In this document: piece after piece, positions 16,259-25,366 of the stretch | Layout of the letters: every line of letters begins with the position of its first letter | How positions within the stretch are numbered: the stretch's first letter is position 1 | Assembly (NCBI GenBank): GCA_029820945.1 | Contig: JALGUJ010000044.1 | Location: forward strand, 1-34,101 | DNA from: Candidatus Zipacnadia bacterium | GTDB lineage: Bacteria; Armatimonadota; Zipacnadia; Zipacnadales; UBA5352 | Reading direction: 5' to 3' | DNA: 34,101 nt | Program-made: the position numbers and the translations under genes | Notes under the pieces: model-generated | The model's database searches: none | What the model saw: the letters and a program-made list of their open reading frames with translations, nothing else | Told to the model about the DNA's origin: nothing

Positions 16259-17881
16259 GTGAAGCTACGCGTGCTCAACGGCGAGCTCGAGGGCTACGAG
16301 TTCGATGTGGACGGAGAGGTGGTCACGCTCGGCCGCAAGGCTGAGAACGATGTGGCGATTCCGCTAGACTCGAGGGTCTCTCGCTTCCACTCGCAGTTGA
16401 CACTGAGGCCCGACGGCGAGTGGCTGCTGGAAGACCTCGAGAGCACGAACGGCACGTTCGTGGGCCGCCGGCGCATACACGCTCCCACGCCGATCCGCCC
16501 GGGTGAGACCTTCCGCATGGGCCGCACCTGGCTGCGTCTGGAGGAGGAGCCGCCGCCGCAGGCCTACGCCGCCGACGCCGTGGTGCTGGTCGAGGAGGAT
16601 GCGGACGAGCGGCCGGCGGACAGCATCATGCTCTCGGTCCAGCCCGGCGCCGAGACCGAGCGGGAGCTGGATCCGGCCGAGCTGGCCCGCAGGCTCGAGG
16701 TCATGCGCGACGTCAGCGCGGCGCTGGGCGGCACCCTGGAGCTTTCGGAGCTCCTCAGCGTGCTGCTGCGCAGCATCATGCGCGTGGTGCCCGCCGAGCG
16801 CGCCTTCCTGCTGCTGTGCGAGGACGGCGAGCTGCAGCCACGCGCCGTCTGGCCTGTGGACGACAGCTCGAAGGAGACCGCCATCAGCCGCAGCATCGTC
16901 GAGCGCGCCATGGACGAACACGTCACGCTGCTGCTCTCCGACGCGATGTCCGATGAGCGCTTCGGCGACGTCGACTCCGTGCAGGATCTGCGGATTCGGT
17001 CGGCGATTTGCGCGCCGCTGTTACGCGCCGGCGATGTGCTGGGCGTGATCTTCCTCGACACCACCTCGGCCACCCACGTCTTCGACCGCGGCGACGCCGA
17101 GATGGTCAGCTCCATCGCCTCCCAGGCCGTGGTGGCCATCGAGAACGCCCGGCTCTACACCGAGCTCAGGCGCGCCTACGAGGAGCTGAAGACCGCTCAG
17201 GAGCAGATGATCCGTTCCGAGAAGCTCTCGATCATCGGCACGCTCTCGGCGAGCATCGCGCACGACATGGCGAACGCGGTCTCGCCCATGGTGACCGCAA
17301 TGGACCTCGCGCTCGACCGCAACCAGTTCGATGCCAGCACCGAGAGGTCGCTCGAGCGCCAGCTCCAACGCATGCTCGCGCTGGTGCAGCGGCTCAGGTC
17401 ATTCTCGCGCCCCGAGCGGATGGCGATGGTACCGACCGACGTCAATGAGGTGGTGGACGGTGCCCTGTCGCTGATCGGCACCGAGCTGCAGCACGAGAGC
17501 GTCACGCTGGATCTGCAGCTTGCGGAGGACCTCCCACCTGTGAACGCCGCCCCCACCCAGCTCGACCGGGTCATCCTCAATCTGTGCCTCAACGCTATGG
17601 AGGCGATGGAGGCGGAGCCCAAGCGCCTGACTATCACCACCGAGCTTGATGGCGACGAGGTCGCCATCTCCGTCAGGGACACCGGCCCGGGCATCCCCCC
17701 GGAGCTGCAGGCCCGGCTGTTCGAGCCTTTCTTCACCACCAAGGAGACGGGCACAGGCATGGGCCTGTTCTCCTGCCGGCGCATCGTTGAGGAGGAGCAC
17801 GGGGGCGCCATCGAGGTGGACAGCCTCGTGGGGGAGGGCACAACGGTCACCGTTCGCCTGCCCGTCGGCACCGAGGCCTGA
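16259..17881 (+). CDS. FHA-GAF sensor histidine kinase (orphan)
   Basis: The 540-residue protein has no membrane segment, so it acts in the cytoplasm. It starts with an FHA domain (about 1-95, with LGRKAENDV, SRVSRFHSQL and LESTNGTFV) that binds phosphothreonine. An acidic linker leads to a GAF domain (about 150-300) for a small-ligand or redox signal. The kinase core follows: phospho-acceptor His335 in SIAHDMANAVSP, an N-box with NLCLNAMEAM, and ATP-lid motifs DTGPGIPPEL and GTGMGLFSCRRI. It should autophosphorylate His335 and pass phosphate to a response regulator, but none is encoded nearby. The FHA domain hints at cross-talk with Ser/Thr kinases. GTG 16259 follows GGGAG. Confidence 0.9.
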   Translation: MKLRVLNGELEGYEFDVDGEVVTLGRKAENDVAIPLDSRVSRFHSQLTLRPDGEWLLEDLESTNGTFVGRRRIHAPTPIRPGETFRMGRTWLRLEEEPPPQAYAADAVVLVEEDADERPADSIMLSVQPGAETERELDPAELARRLEVMRDVSAALGGTLELSELLSVLLRSIMRVVPAERAFLLLCEDGELQPRAVWPVDDSSKETAISRSIVERAMDEHVTLLLSDAMSDERFGDVDSVQDLRIRSAICAPLLRAGDVLGVIFLDTTSATHVFDRGDAEMVSSIASQAVVAIENARLYTELRRAYEELKTAQEQMIRSEKLSIIGTLSASIAHDMANAVSPMVTAMDLALDRNQFDASTERSLERQLQRMLALVQRLRSFSRPERMAMVPTDVNEVVDGALSLIGTELQHESVTLDLQLAEDLPPVNAAPTQLDRVILNLCLNAMEAMEAEPKRLTITTELDGDEVAISVRDTGPGIPPELQARLFEPFFTTKETGTGMGLFSCRRIVEEEHGGAIEVDSLVGEGTTVTVRLPVGTEA

Positions 17882-17903
17882 GGGGATCGGACGGGCATAG
17901 CGA

Positions 17904-17922
17904 CGCGGCGCCGGCCGCCGCG
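17904..17922. terminator. Hairpin between convergent genes
   Basis: A perfect 7-bp stem (CGCGGCG 17904-17910 with CGCCGCG 17916-17922) with a 5-base loop lies in the 46 bases between the ends of the kinase gene and the membrane-protein gene. It could end transcription from both sides, though neither strand has a T-run. Confidence 0.4.
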
Positions 17923-17927
17923 CCTCG

Positions 17928-18896
17928 TCACCCGAGCAGCGGCACCAGAAGCAAGGGCGCCAGAGCGGCCCAGATGGCGGTGGTCAGCACCAGCAGCGCC
18001 ACGATCCGAGCCTGTGCGAGGGCGAAGCCGCCCCGCGAGCCGTCGGGGTCTGTCCGCCACGCGGACAGGCTATGCGCCGACCACGAGTACACCACAAGAA
18101 CCGGCGGCCAGGCCAGCGCCGCGGCCGATAGCAGCGGCGCCGGGAGGTCGTCGAGGGCCTTCATGCAGCCGACCACCGAGTGGGCGCCCAGGCTCCCGAC
18201 CACCATGAGGACGAGGCCGCCGAAGAAGCCGCCGATGGCGATCAGGGTGAGGTGCGTGCCGCTGAGTCCCAGGGGGCGGCAGGTCGCGTGGGCCAGCGGC
18301 GTCAGCGCGAACACCGCCAGGGCGCCCGCCCACGCCAGCGGCGCCACCGAGAGCGGCGTGCGCGCGGCCGCGGCGAAGTCAACCCGCTCGCGCGACAGGC
18401 CCATCGAGACCGTCGGCGCCACCAGGTAGGCCACCAGCAGCGCGAGCGTCAGCAGGACGAAGACGGCCAGCAGGCCGCGCAGGCGCGCCGACGAGGCCCT
18501 GGCCCACGAGACCGGGATCAGGTGGCCGAGGTGCGGCCGGTCGCCGATCCCACGCTCGGACGTCTGCTGCAGCCTCACCGACAGCCCCTCGGCCCACACC
18601 AGCCACCCCGCCGCGATCATCAGCCCGAAACCGGCGACGAGGATGACCGACCCGGTGGCCGCCTCCAGAGTGAAGCGGTCCAGCGCCGAGCCGGTGACTG
18701 TGTACCACAGCGCCGCGACAAGCTGGAGCAGGACGCTGGTGAGGAGCAGTGCGAGGCCCACGAAGAGGGCCACGAGCGCCGTCTGTGCGAGCGCGCGCAG
18801 CCCGCAGCGCGCGCCACCCAGGCCGCGCACTCCCAGCGAGGCGCAGATGGCGACGATGCCGGGCCGCGCGCGTCGTCGCCGCGGCCGGCCGGTCAC
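17928..18896 (-). CDS. Uncharacterised polytopic membrane protein coupled to purM
   Basis: I do not recognise this family. The 322-residue product has an Arg-rich N-terminus (first 12 residues mostly basic) and about six to seven hydrophobic segments spread from residue 35 to the end, with Ala/Leu/Val-rich helices and few charges. Its layout recalls Yip1-type or other small permease-like membrane proteins, but no motif proves this. Its GTG start at 18896 overlaps the purM stop by 4 bases (GTGA), so it is the last gene of the purine block and should be translated with PurM. A link to purine metabolism, such as transport, is possible but is only a guess from position. Confidence 0.7.
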   Translation of the reverse strand: MTGRPRRRRARPGIVAICASLGVRGLGGARCGLRALAQTALVALFVGLALLLTSVLLQLVAALWYTVTGSALDRFTLEAATGSVILVAGFGLMIAAGWLVWAEGLSVRLQQTSERGIGDRPHLGHLIPVSWARASSARLRGLLAVFVLLTLALLVAYLVAPTVSMGLSRERVDFAAAARTPLSVAPLAWAGALAVFALTPLAHATCRPLGLSGTHLTLIAIGGFFGGLVLMVVGSLGAHSVVGCMKALDDLPAPLLSAAALAWPPVLVVYSWSAHSLSAWRTDPDGSRGGFALAQARIVALLVLTTAIWAALAPLLLVPLLG

Positions 18897-19927
18897 TGCA
18901 GCACACAGCCGCCCGGGCCGCCCGCCCGCACGTCGCCCACCACCAGCGGCTCCTCGCCGGCCTCGCGGAGCGCGCTTAGCACCGCGTCTGCGTCGGCCTC
19001 GGCGACCGCCAGCACCATACCCAGGCCGAGGTTGAAGGTGCGTCGCATCTCCTCCTCGGCCACGCCGCCGACGCGCTGGATGAGGTCGAAGATCGGCGGG
19101 CGCTCGAAGCTGCTCATGTCCACCCGCGCGGTCAGGCCCTCAGGCACGCCCCGCGCGACGTTGCGGGGGATCCCGCCACCGGTGATGTGCATGACGGCTT
19201 GGGGGAGAGGCCCTTCGCGGAAGAGCCTCACGAGCGAGGCCGCGTAGATCCGCGTGGGCTCGAGCAGCTCCTCCCCGAGCGCGCGTCCCAGCTCGGGCGG
19301 CTCGTCATCGAGAGGCATCTGCGCCCTGTCCAGCAGCACGTGGCGCACCAGCGAGTAGCCGTTGCTGTGCAGACCGGAGGAGGGCAGGCCGACGAGCACG
19401 TCGCCGGCGGCGACGCCCGCGCCGTCGATGACCGCGCCGCGCTCCGCCGCGCCGACGGCGAAGCCGACCAGGTCGTACTCGCCCTCGGCGTAGAAGCCGG
19501 GCAGCTCGGCCGTCTCGCCGCCGAGCAGCGCGCAGCCTGCCAGCCTGCAGCCTTCGGCGACGCCCTCGACGATCTGCGCGACGACCTCCGGGATGAGCCT
19601 GCCGATGCCGATGTAGTCGAGGAAGAGCAGGGGCCGCGCACCCTGGCAGGCGATGTCATCCACGCACATCGCCACGCAGTCGCGCCCGATGGTGTCATGC
19701 CTGTCGAGGGCGAAGGCGATCTTGAGCTTCGTGCCCACCGAGTCGGTGCCCGCCACCAGCACGGGATCGGCGTAGCCCTGCAGGCCGATGATGCCGCCGA
19801 AGTCGCTGAGGCCGGTGATGACGTTCGGGGTGTGCGTCGAGGCCACGGCGGCCTTCATCAGCTCAACGGCGCGCTCCGCAGCCTCGATGTCCACGCCGGC
19901 GTCCCTGTAGGTCGGCCTGTCGCTCAT
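18893..19927 (-). CDS. purM: Phosphoribosylformylglycinamidine cyclo-ligase (AIR synthetase)
   Basis: PurM closes the imidazole ring of formylglycinamidine ribonucleotide with ATP to give AIR, step 5 of purine synthesis, in the cytoplasm. The 344-residue length is typical. The N-terminal half has the [13 protein letters not shown] region, the ATP/Mg-binding [16 protein letters not shown] motif (about 58-73) and [18 protein letters not shown]. The C-terminal half carries the [17 protein letters not shown] segment. ATG 19927 follows GGGAG. It stands 27 bases after purF, and its stop overlaps the next gene. Confidence 0.96.
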   Translation of the reverse strand: MSDRPTYRDAGVDIEAAERAVELMKAAVASTHTPNVITGLSDFGGIIGLQGYADPVLVAGTDSVGTKLKIAFALDRHDTIGRDCVAMCVDDIACQGARPLLFLDYIGIGRLIPEVVAQIVEGVAEGCRLAGCALLGGETAELPGFYAEGEYDLVGFAVGAAERGAVIDGAGVAAGDVLVGLPSSGLHSNGYSLVRHVLLDRAQMPLDDEPPELGRALGEELLEPTRIYAASLVRLFREGPLPQAVMHITGGGIPRNVARGVPEGLTARVDMSSFERPPIFDLIQRVGGVAEEEMRRTFNLGLGMVLAVAEADADAVLSALREAGEEPLVVGDVRAGGPGGCVLQ

Positions 19928-19954
19928 GGGGTCTCCCGCGCGTCCGTGCGGCGC

Positions 19955-21418
19955 CTACCCGGTCGGGCTCTCCTCGAGGTCGAATTTGCTCACGCGCAGG
20001 TGTTCCGGCACCGGAATGGGGTAGTCGTTGTTGAAGCAGGCGGTGCAGAAGTTACTCTTGGGCAGGCCCACGGCCCTGATGAGATTGCGCAGATGGAGGA
20101 ACTCGAGCGAGTCCGCGCCGACGTGCTCGCGGATCTTATCCTTGCTCATCTGTGCGGCGATGAGCTCCGAGCGGCCCGCCGATGTGTCGATGCCGTAGAA
20201 GCAGGGGAATCTGATGGGCGGGCAACTGATACGCAGGTGGATCTCTCGCGCGCCCGCCTCACGCAGCAACCGGATCTCCGGGCCGGTCGTCGTGCCCCGC
20301 ACGATGGAGTCGTCAACGACCACGAGGCGCTTGCCGGCGATGGCCTCGCGCAGCGGCGTGAGCTTCATGCGCACGCCCAGGGATCGCATGTGCTGGCTGG
20401 GCTTGATGAAGGTGCGGTGGATGTAGCGGTTCTTGATGAAGCCCTCGCCGAACGGGATACCGGAGACCTCGGCGTAGCCGACGGCGTGGGGGATCCCGGT
20501 CTCGGGCACGCCCATGACCATGTCGGCGTCCACCTCGGCCTGGCGGGCCAGCATGTGCCCCATGCGCACGCGACACTGGTAGATGGAGCGGCCGTAGATA
20601 TGGCTGTCGGGGCGCGCGAAGTAGATGAACTCGAAGATACAGCAGGCCTTGCGCTCGGGGTCGATCACCTGCATCGACTGCATCTGCGCGCCGGCGAAGC
20701 TGACGATCTCGCCCGGCTCGACCTCGCGCACGTACTGCGCGCCGATGGTGTGCAGCGCGCAGGTCTCGGAGGCGACCACCCAGCCGTTGGTGTTGAGGCG
20801 GCCGACGCAGAGCGGACGCACGCCGTGTGGGTCGCGCACCGCGATGAGCCGGTCGGGGGCGATGATGCCGAGCGAGTACGCGCCGTACATCCGGTGCATG
20901 GCCTCGGCGATAGCGTCCTCGAGGCGCGCCTCGCTCGACTCGGCGATGAGCTTGGTGATCACCTCTGAGTCGCTGGTGGCGTGGAACTCGACGCCGCGCT
21001 CCTCGAGTTCGGCGCGCAGATCGCGGGCGTTCACGATGTTCCCGTTGTGGGCCAGCGCGATCGGGCCGCTGCGATGCTCGGCCACGAAGGGCTGGGCGTT
21101 CTCGATGGCATTCGAGCCCATGGTCGAGTAGCGAACGTGGCCCAGCGCGACGTCCCCCTGAAGGCGCGCGAGGTCCTCGTCGTCGAAGACCTGCGTCGCC
21201 AGCCCCATGCCGGTCTGCACGTTGACGTCGCCACCGCTCGCGACCGCAATGCCTGCGCTCTCCTGGCCGCGGTGCTGGAGCGCGAAGAGCCCGAAGTAGC
21301 AGAGCCTCGACAGGTCATCCGTCTCCGGCGCCTGGATGCCGCAGACGCCGCAGGCGTCACCCCAGGCCCTCTCGCGCAATCGGTGACTGCAGGCCCCACA
21401 GTCCTGCTCCACGTTCAT
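19955..21418 (-). CDS. purF: Amidophosphoribosyltransferase (Fe-S, propeptide type)
   Basis: PurF makes phosphoribosylamine from PRPP and glutamine, the first committed purine step. The 487-residue protein begins with a 22-residue leader before Cys23 in CGVCGI. In Bacillus-type PurF such a propeptide is removed so that Cys becomes the N-terminal glutaminase nucleophile. The glutaminase domain continues with LFALQHRGQESAGIA and HVRYSTMG. The C-terminal PRTase domain has the PRPP loop VVVDDSIVRGTT. The cysteines in CCIFEFIYFARPDS, CPPIRFPCFYGID and CTACFNNDYP match positions that hold the 4Fe-4S cluster in oxygen-sensitive PurF. The leader itself carries Cys7 and Cys10, which is unusual. ATG 21418 overlaps the purE stop by 4 bases. 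Confidence 0.96.
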   Translation of the reverse strand: MNVEQDCGACSHRLRERAWGDACGVCGIQAPETDDLSRLCYFGLFALQHRGQESAGIAVASGGDVNVQTGMGLATQVFDDEDLARLQGDVALGHVRYSTMGSNAIENAQPFVAEHRSGPIALAHNGNIVNARDLRAELEERGVEFHATSDSEVITKLIAESSEARLEDAIAEAMHRMYGAYSLGIIAPDRLIAVRDPHGVRPLCVGRLNTNGWVVASETCALHTIGAQYVREVEPGEIVSFAGAQMQSMQVIDPERKACCIFEFIYFARPDSHIYGRSIYQCRVRMGHMLARQAEVDADMVMGVPETGIPHAVGYAEVSGIPFGEGFIKNRYIHRTFIKPSQHMRSLGVRMKLTPLREAIAGKRLVVVDDSIVRGTTTGPEIRLLREAGAREIHLRISCPPIRFPCFYGIDTSAGRSELIAAQMSKDKIREHVGADSLEFLHLRNLIRAVGLPKSNFCTACFNNDYPIPVPEHLRVSKFDLEESPTG

Positions 21419-21918
21419 TGCGCCTCCCCATGCACTCGACTGTCGCTCGCCCGAACCTCGGCGCGCTTCTGTGCGGCTATCTCGTCGATGCGCCGCGCCA
21501 GTCCCGCGTCCTCGATGGCGAGGATGCGAGCGGCCAGCACGGCGGCGTTCCGGGCGCCGTCGATCGAGACCGTGGCCACCGGCACGCCCGAGGGCATCTG
21601 GACCATGCTGTAAAGCGCATCAACGCCGCGCAGTGCGGTCGCGTCGATCGGCACACCGATGACCGGCAGCAGGGTGTGGGCGGCGATGGCGCCCGGCAGG
21701 GCCGCCGCCGCGCCCGCGCCGGCGATGATGACCTTCAGGCCCCGCTCCGCAGCCTCGGATGCGTAGCGGCTCACATCCTCGGGCGTGCGGTGCGCCGACA
21801 TGATGCGCATCTCGTGCGCGATCCGAAGCTGCCCGAGGGTTTCGGCGCACGGTCGCATGACCTCGAGATCGCGCTCGCTGCCGAGCACGACGCCAACCAG
21901 CGGCCGGTCCCCTGTCAT
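21415..21918 (-). CDS. purE: N5-carboxyaminoimidazole ribonucleotide mutase / AIR carboxylase family
   Basis: PurE forms CAIR, step 6 of purine synthesis. The 167-residue product has the family length and hallmarks MSAHRTPE (His43), VIIAGAGAAAALPGA, VIGVPI and SMVQMPSGVPV, nearest to class I (PurK-dependent) enzymes. Two substitutions stand out: the normally invariant GSxSDWxxM loop reads GSERDLEVM, with Arg16 and Leu18 for Ser and Trp, and the GGAAHLPGM segment lacks its His. These could affect the active site. No purK is nearby. ATG 21918 comes four bases after the purD stop, with TGAGG across that stop as ribosome site; the frame is open further upstream but within purD. Confidence 0.92.
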   Translation of the reverse strand: MTGDRPLVGVVLGSERDLEVMRPCAETLGQLRIAHEMRIMSAHRTPEDVSRYASEAAERGLKVIIAGAGAAAALPGAIAAHTLLPVIGVPIDATALRGVDALYSMVQMPSGVPVATVSIDGARNAAVLAARILAIEDAGLARRIDEIAAQKRAEVRASDSRVHGEAQ

Positions 21919-21922
21919 GGCC

Positions 21923-23197
21923 TCAATCACACCCAGCCGCGCGCTCCGCGATGTCGGTGCGGAAGTACATGCCCTCGAAGTAGATCTGGCCGGTGGCCTT
22001 GTAGGCGCGGTCGGTTGCCTGCTCGTACGTCGAGCCGAGGGCCGTAACGCCCAGCACGCGCCCGCCGTCGGTGAAGTAGCGCCGGCCCACGCGCTTCGTC
22101 CCGGCGTGGAAGACCATGACGTCCTCCAGGCCGGCGACCTCGCCCAGGCCCGATATTTCCTTGCCCGTCTCGTAGGTGAGGGGGTAGCCGGATGAGGCAC
22201 AGACGACGCAGACCGCGCGCTCGTCGCGCCAGGACGCCTCCACCTCGTGCAGCCGCCCCTCCACTGTCGCCAGCAGCAGTTCGACCAGGTCTCCCTCGAG
22301 GCGCGGCACCACGACCTGGGTCTCGGGGTCGCCGAACCGGCAGTTGTACTCCAGCAGGCGCGGGCCGTCGTCGGTGAGGATCATCCCCGCGTAGAGGGTC
22401 CCGGTGTAGGGTGTGCCGTCCGCGGCCATCTGTCTGACCGTGGGCTGGAGGACCTGGTCGATCGCCCACTTGAGGACCTTGGGGGTCACCACAGGGACCG
22501 GGCTGTAGCACCCCATGCCCCCCGTGTTCGGGCCCTCATCGCCATCGTAGATGCGCTTGTAGTCCTGCGACGGGACCATGGGCACGACCGTCTCGCCGTC
22601 GGTGAAGACCTTGATGGAGCACTCCTGGCCCTCGAGGAACTCCTCGATGACCACGCGCTCGCCAGCGCTGCCGAAGGCCTTCTCGACCATGCAGCGGTCG
22701 ATTGCCTCGAGCGCATCGTCCACGGTCTCTGCGACGGTGACGCCCTTGCCGGCCGCGTCGCCGTCGGCCTTGACCACGATCGGCGCGCCCCGGTCGCGAA
22801 CGTAGTCGCGGGCGTCCGCCGGGTCATCGAAGACGTCGAACCGCTTGCCCGGCACGCCGGCGCGCTCGACGACCTCGTTCGCGAAGGCCTTGCTGCCCTC
22901 GAGGCGAGCCGCGGCGGCGGACGGGCCGTAGATGGTGAGACCGCGGCTGCGGAAGTGGTCGGCGATCCCCGCGATGAGCGGCCGCTCGGGGCCGACGACG
23001 GTCAGGTCGATGCGGTTCTGCTCGGCGAAGTCGCCGAGGGCCTCGATGTCCTCGGCCTTGATGGGCACGCAAGTGGCGTGTTGGGCGATGCCGCCGTTGC
23101 CCGGGGCGCAGTACAGCTCATCGCTCATCGGGCTCTGGGCGATCTTCCAGCACAGGGCGTGCTCGCGTCCGCCCGAGCCGACAACGAGTATCTTCAT
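21923..23197 (-). CDS. purD: Phosphoribosylamine-glycine ligase (GAR synthetase)
   Basis: PurD joins phosphoribosylamine to glycine with ATP (purine step 2). The 424 residues are typical. The N-domain starts with VVGSGGREHALCW (about 5-17) and has VVGPERPLIAGIADHF. The ATP-grasp region shows VVKADGDAAGKGV, a glycine-rich lid, and VIEEFLEGQECS. Then come PSQDYKR, NTGGMGCYSPVP and metal-binding LEYNCRFGDPETQVV. ATG 23197 overlaps the dnaB stop by four bases (ATGA), with GGAGG inside the dnaB end. PurD alone is encoded here; PurN, PurL and PurH, which act with it, lie elsewhere. Confidence 0.97.
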   Translation of the reverse strand: MKILVVGSGGREHALCWKIAQSPMSDELYCAPGNGGIAQHATCVPIKAEDIEALGDFAEQNRIDLTVVGPERPLIAGIADHFRSRGLTIYGPSAAAARLEGSKAFANEVVERAGVPGKRFDVFDDPADARDYVRDRGAPIVVKADGDAAGKGVTVAETVDDALEAIDRCMVEKAFGSAGERVVIEEFLEGQECSIKVFTDGETVVPMVPSQDYKRIYDGDEGPNTGGMGCYSPVPVVTPKVLKWAIDQVLQPTVRQMAADGTPYTGTLYAGMILTDDGPRLLEYNCRFGDPETQVVVPRLEGDLVELLLATVEGRLHEVEASWRDERAVCVVCASSGYPLTYETGKEISGLGEVAGLEDVMVFHAGTKRVGRRYFTDGGRVLGVTALGSTYEQATDRAYKATGQIYFEGMYFRTDIAERAAGCD

Positions 23198-24621
23198 TCA
23201 TAGACCTCCGCGCTACGGAAGACGTCGATGTTCTCAAAGATCCTCGAGTTCTGGTTGAAGGCCAGCTTCACGGTGCCGACCGGGCCGTTGCGGTGCTTGG
23301 CGACGATGGCCTCCGCGATGTCGATCTGGTCGCGCGCGTCGTCGCCCTGCCCCTTTGCCGCCGCCTGCGCCTTCGCCTCGACCTCTTCGGCGTCCTTCTT
23401 CTGCTGGTAGTAGCTGTCGCGGTAGAGGAAGCAGACGAGGTCGGCCTCGGCCTCGATCGATCCCGACTCCGCGAGGTCGGAGAGGATGGGCCGCTTGTTC
23501 TCACGGCGCTCCACGTTTCGTGAGAGCTGCGAGGCGAGGACCACGGGGATGTTCAGCTCCCTCGCCATCGCCTTCACCGCCCGCGCCACCGCGCCGATCT
23601 CCTGGTGGCGGCTCTCGTAGCTCTTCTGACCGGCGCTCACGAGTTGCAGGTAGTCCACGCAGATTAGCCCGATGTCGTGCTGCGACTTCATGCGCCTGGC
23701 CTTGGAGCGCATCTCCATTACCGAGATGCCCGGGGTGTCGTCGATGAAGATCGGCGCCTCGGAGATGGGGCCGACCGCCTGGCCGATCCGCCCCCAGTCC
23801 TCGGGGGTTGTCAGGCCGCGCTTGAGCCGCCAGGAGTTCACGCGCGCGCGGCCGCACAGCAGCATCTCGGCGAGATGGGCGCTTCCCATCTCGAGGCTGA
23901 AGATTCCTGTGGGGACCTTCTTCACGACCGCCGCGTGCATCGCGATGTTGTTCACCATCAGCGATGTCTTCCCCATCGACGGGCGCCCCGCGATGATGAT
24001 CAGCTCGCCCCTGTGCAGTCCGGACGTGATCTCGTCGAGCTGCCGCAGGCCGGTGGGGATGCCGGTGATGAACTCCTTCTGGTCTCTGGCCTGCTGGAGA
24101 TAGCCGAAGGTCGCCTCGACGAGTGGGCCGATCTCCTCGTAGTCCTTCGTCGAGCGTTGCTGCGCGATCTCGAAGATCTGCTGCTCGGCCTGGTCGAGAG
24201 CCGTCTGCAGGTCCTCGGGGTTGTCGTAGGCCAGGGCCTGGATCGCCGAGCCGGCCTGGATCAGGCGGCGCAGGACTCCCTTCTCGTGCACGATGGTGGC
24301 GTAGCGGATAACGTGTGCGGTGGTGGGCACGCTGCCGATGAGCCGGGTCAGGTACTCGCCCCCGCCGACCGCGGAGAGCTTCTCACGCCGCCGCAGCTCC
24401 GCCGCCACGGTGACCAGGTCCACGGGGTTGTGCGCCTCGTCCACCGTCCGGATCGCCGAGAAGATCTCGCGGTGCGCCTCGCGGTAGAAGTCCTCCTCCG
24501 ACACGATCGTCATGGCGCGGCTGACGGCCCCCGGCTCCATCAGCATGGCGCCGAGCGTGGCCTGCTCGGCGTCGAGGTCCTGAGGAGGCAGACGGTCAGA
24601 TGTGCGCCTGTCGTCGGACAT
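23194..24621 (-). CDS. dnaB: Replicative DNA helicase DnaB
   Basis: DnaB is the ring-shaped hexameric helicase that unwinds DNA at the replication fork. The 475-residue protein has the N-terminal collar domain (PPQDLDAEQATLGAML start, about 12-115), a linker helix, and the RecA-like domain with Walker A GRPSMGKTS (about 211-219), FSLEMG, Walker B LICVDYLQL and ASQLSRNVERR. The C-terminal part has a longer charged, Ala/Lys/Glu-rich insertion (KKDAEEVEAKAQAAAKG) before the final strand. ATG 24621 follows GGAGG. The rplI-dnaB order is conserved in many bacteria; the following purD overlap ties replication and purine genes into one transcript. Confidence 0.97.
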   Translation of the reverse strand: MSDDRRTSDRLPPQDLDAEQATLGAMLMEPGAVSRAMTIVSEEDFYREAHREIFSAIRTVDEAHNPVDLVTVAAELRRREKLSAVGGGEYLTRLIGSVPTTAHVIRYATIVHEKGVLRRLIQAGSAIQALAYDNPEDLQTALDQAEQQIFEIAQQRSTKDYEEIGPLVEATFGYLQQARDQKEFITGIPTGLRQLDEITSGLHRGELIIIAGRPSMGKTSLMVNNIAMHAAVVKKVPTGIFSLEMGSAHLAEMLLCGRARVNSWRLKRGLTTPEDWGRIGQAVGPISEAPIFIDDTPGISVMEMRSKARRMKSQHDIGLICVDYLQLVSAGQKSYESRHQEIGAVARAVKAMARELNIPVVLASQLSRNVERRENKRPILSDLAESGSIEAEADLVCFLYRDSYYQQKKDAEEVEAKAQAAAKGQGDDARDQIDIAEAIVAKHRNGPVGTVKLAFNQNSRIFENIDVFRSAEVYE

Positions 24622-24672
24622 CGGTTCCTCCCACGCCTCTGCACGGTTGCCCGCGGCCCGCCCCCGCCTCGC

Positions 24673-25245
24673 CTACCCGTCCTGCTCGGAGGTCTCGGCC
24701 GCCGCGCCCTCTTCGGCGTCCTCCGGGGCCTCCCCCTCCTCGGCCGCGATGTACTCCTCGGCGGCCTCCTCGAGGATCTCCTCGGGCGTGCGCTCATCCC
24801 CGAGCGGGACCACCCTGACGGCGAGCTGAGCCTCGACATCCTTGTAGACCCTGGCGGTGATGAGGTAGTCGCCGATCTCACGGATCGCCTCGGGCACGTC
24901 GATATCGCGCCGATCGATGATGATCCCGAGCTGCTCCTCAGCGGCCTCGGCGATCTGCCCCGTGGTGACCGTTCCGTGCAGCCGCCGGCCCTCACCGGTC
25001 GGCGCGCGCACGATGACGCGCTGCTGGCGTAGGTTCTCGACCTTCTCCTGCGCACGCACGCGCTTCTGGTCGTCCCGCCTGGCGATCGCCTCGCGCCGGT
25101 TCTCGAGGTCACGCAGTGCGCCCCTGGTGGCGCGCACTGCGAGCCCGCGGGGCTCGAGGTAGTTCCGGTGGTAGCCGTCCGCCACGTCGATCACGTCTCC
25201 CTCGTGACCGACGCGGGGAATGTCCTCCAGCAGTATGACCTTCAT
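24673..25245 (-). CDS. rplI: 50S ribosomal protein L9 with acidic C-terminal tail
   Basis: L9 binds 23S rRNA near the L1 stalk and helps keep the reading frame. Residues 1-50 hold the signature MKVILLEDIPRVGHEGDVI and VADGYHRNYLEPRGLA. A long helix joins this to the C-terminal domain (about 78-147). The usual length is about 150; this protein has 190 because of a roughly 40-residue Glu/Ala-rich tail after residue 150. ATG 25245 has a near-perfect AGGAGG six bases upstream. It lies between mlaD and dnaB, without the usual rpsF-ssb-rpsR genes. The 121-base gap before it may hold a promoter, but no clear hexamers were seen. Confidence 0.95.
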   Translation of the reverse strand: MKVILLEDIPRVGHEGDVIDVADGYHRNYLEPRGLAVRATRGALRDLENRREAIARRDDQKRVRAQEKVENLRQQRVIVRAPTGEGRRLHGTVTTGQIAEAAEEQLGIIIDRRDIDVPEAIREIGDYLITARVYKDVEAQLAVRVVPLGDERTPEEILEEAAEEYIAAEEGEAPEDAEEGAAAETSEQDG

Positions 25246-25366
25246 TGATGTCCTCCTGATTGGCGCGGCCCGGGCCGGCGTTGTGGCCCGTGGGCGCTGT
25301 GAGGTTCTCTTCGATCAAGACGTCATGCGGCTCGTCTCTGGGTCAGCGGGCGCGGCGCCGTGGCGG

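Noticed and set aside
19187..20968. Long plus-strand frame of 593 codons across purM and purF
   Set aside because: It is a mirror of the real purine genes, with no recognisable domain and composition typical of shadow frames.
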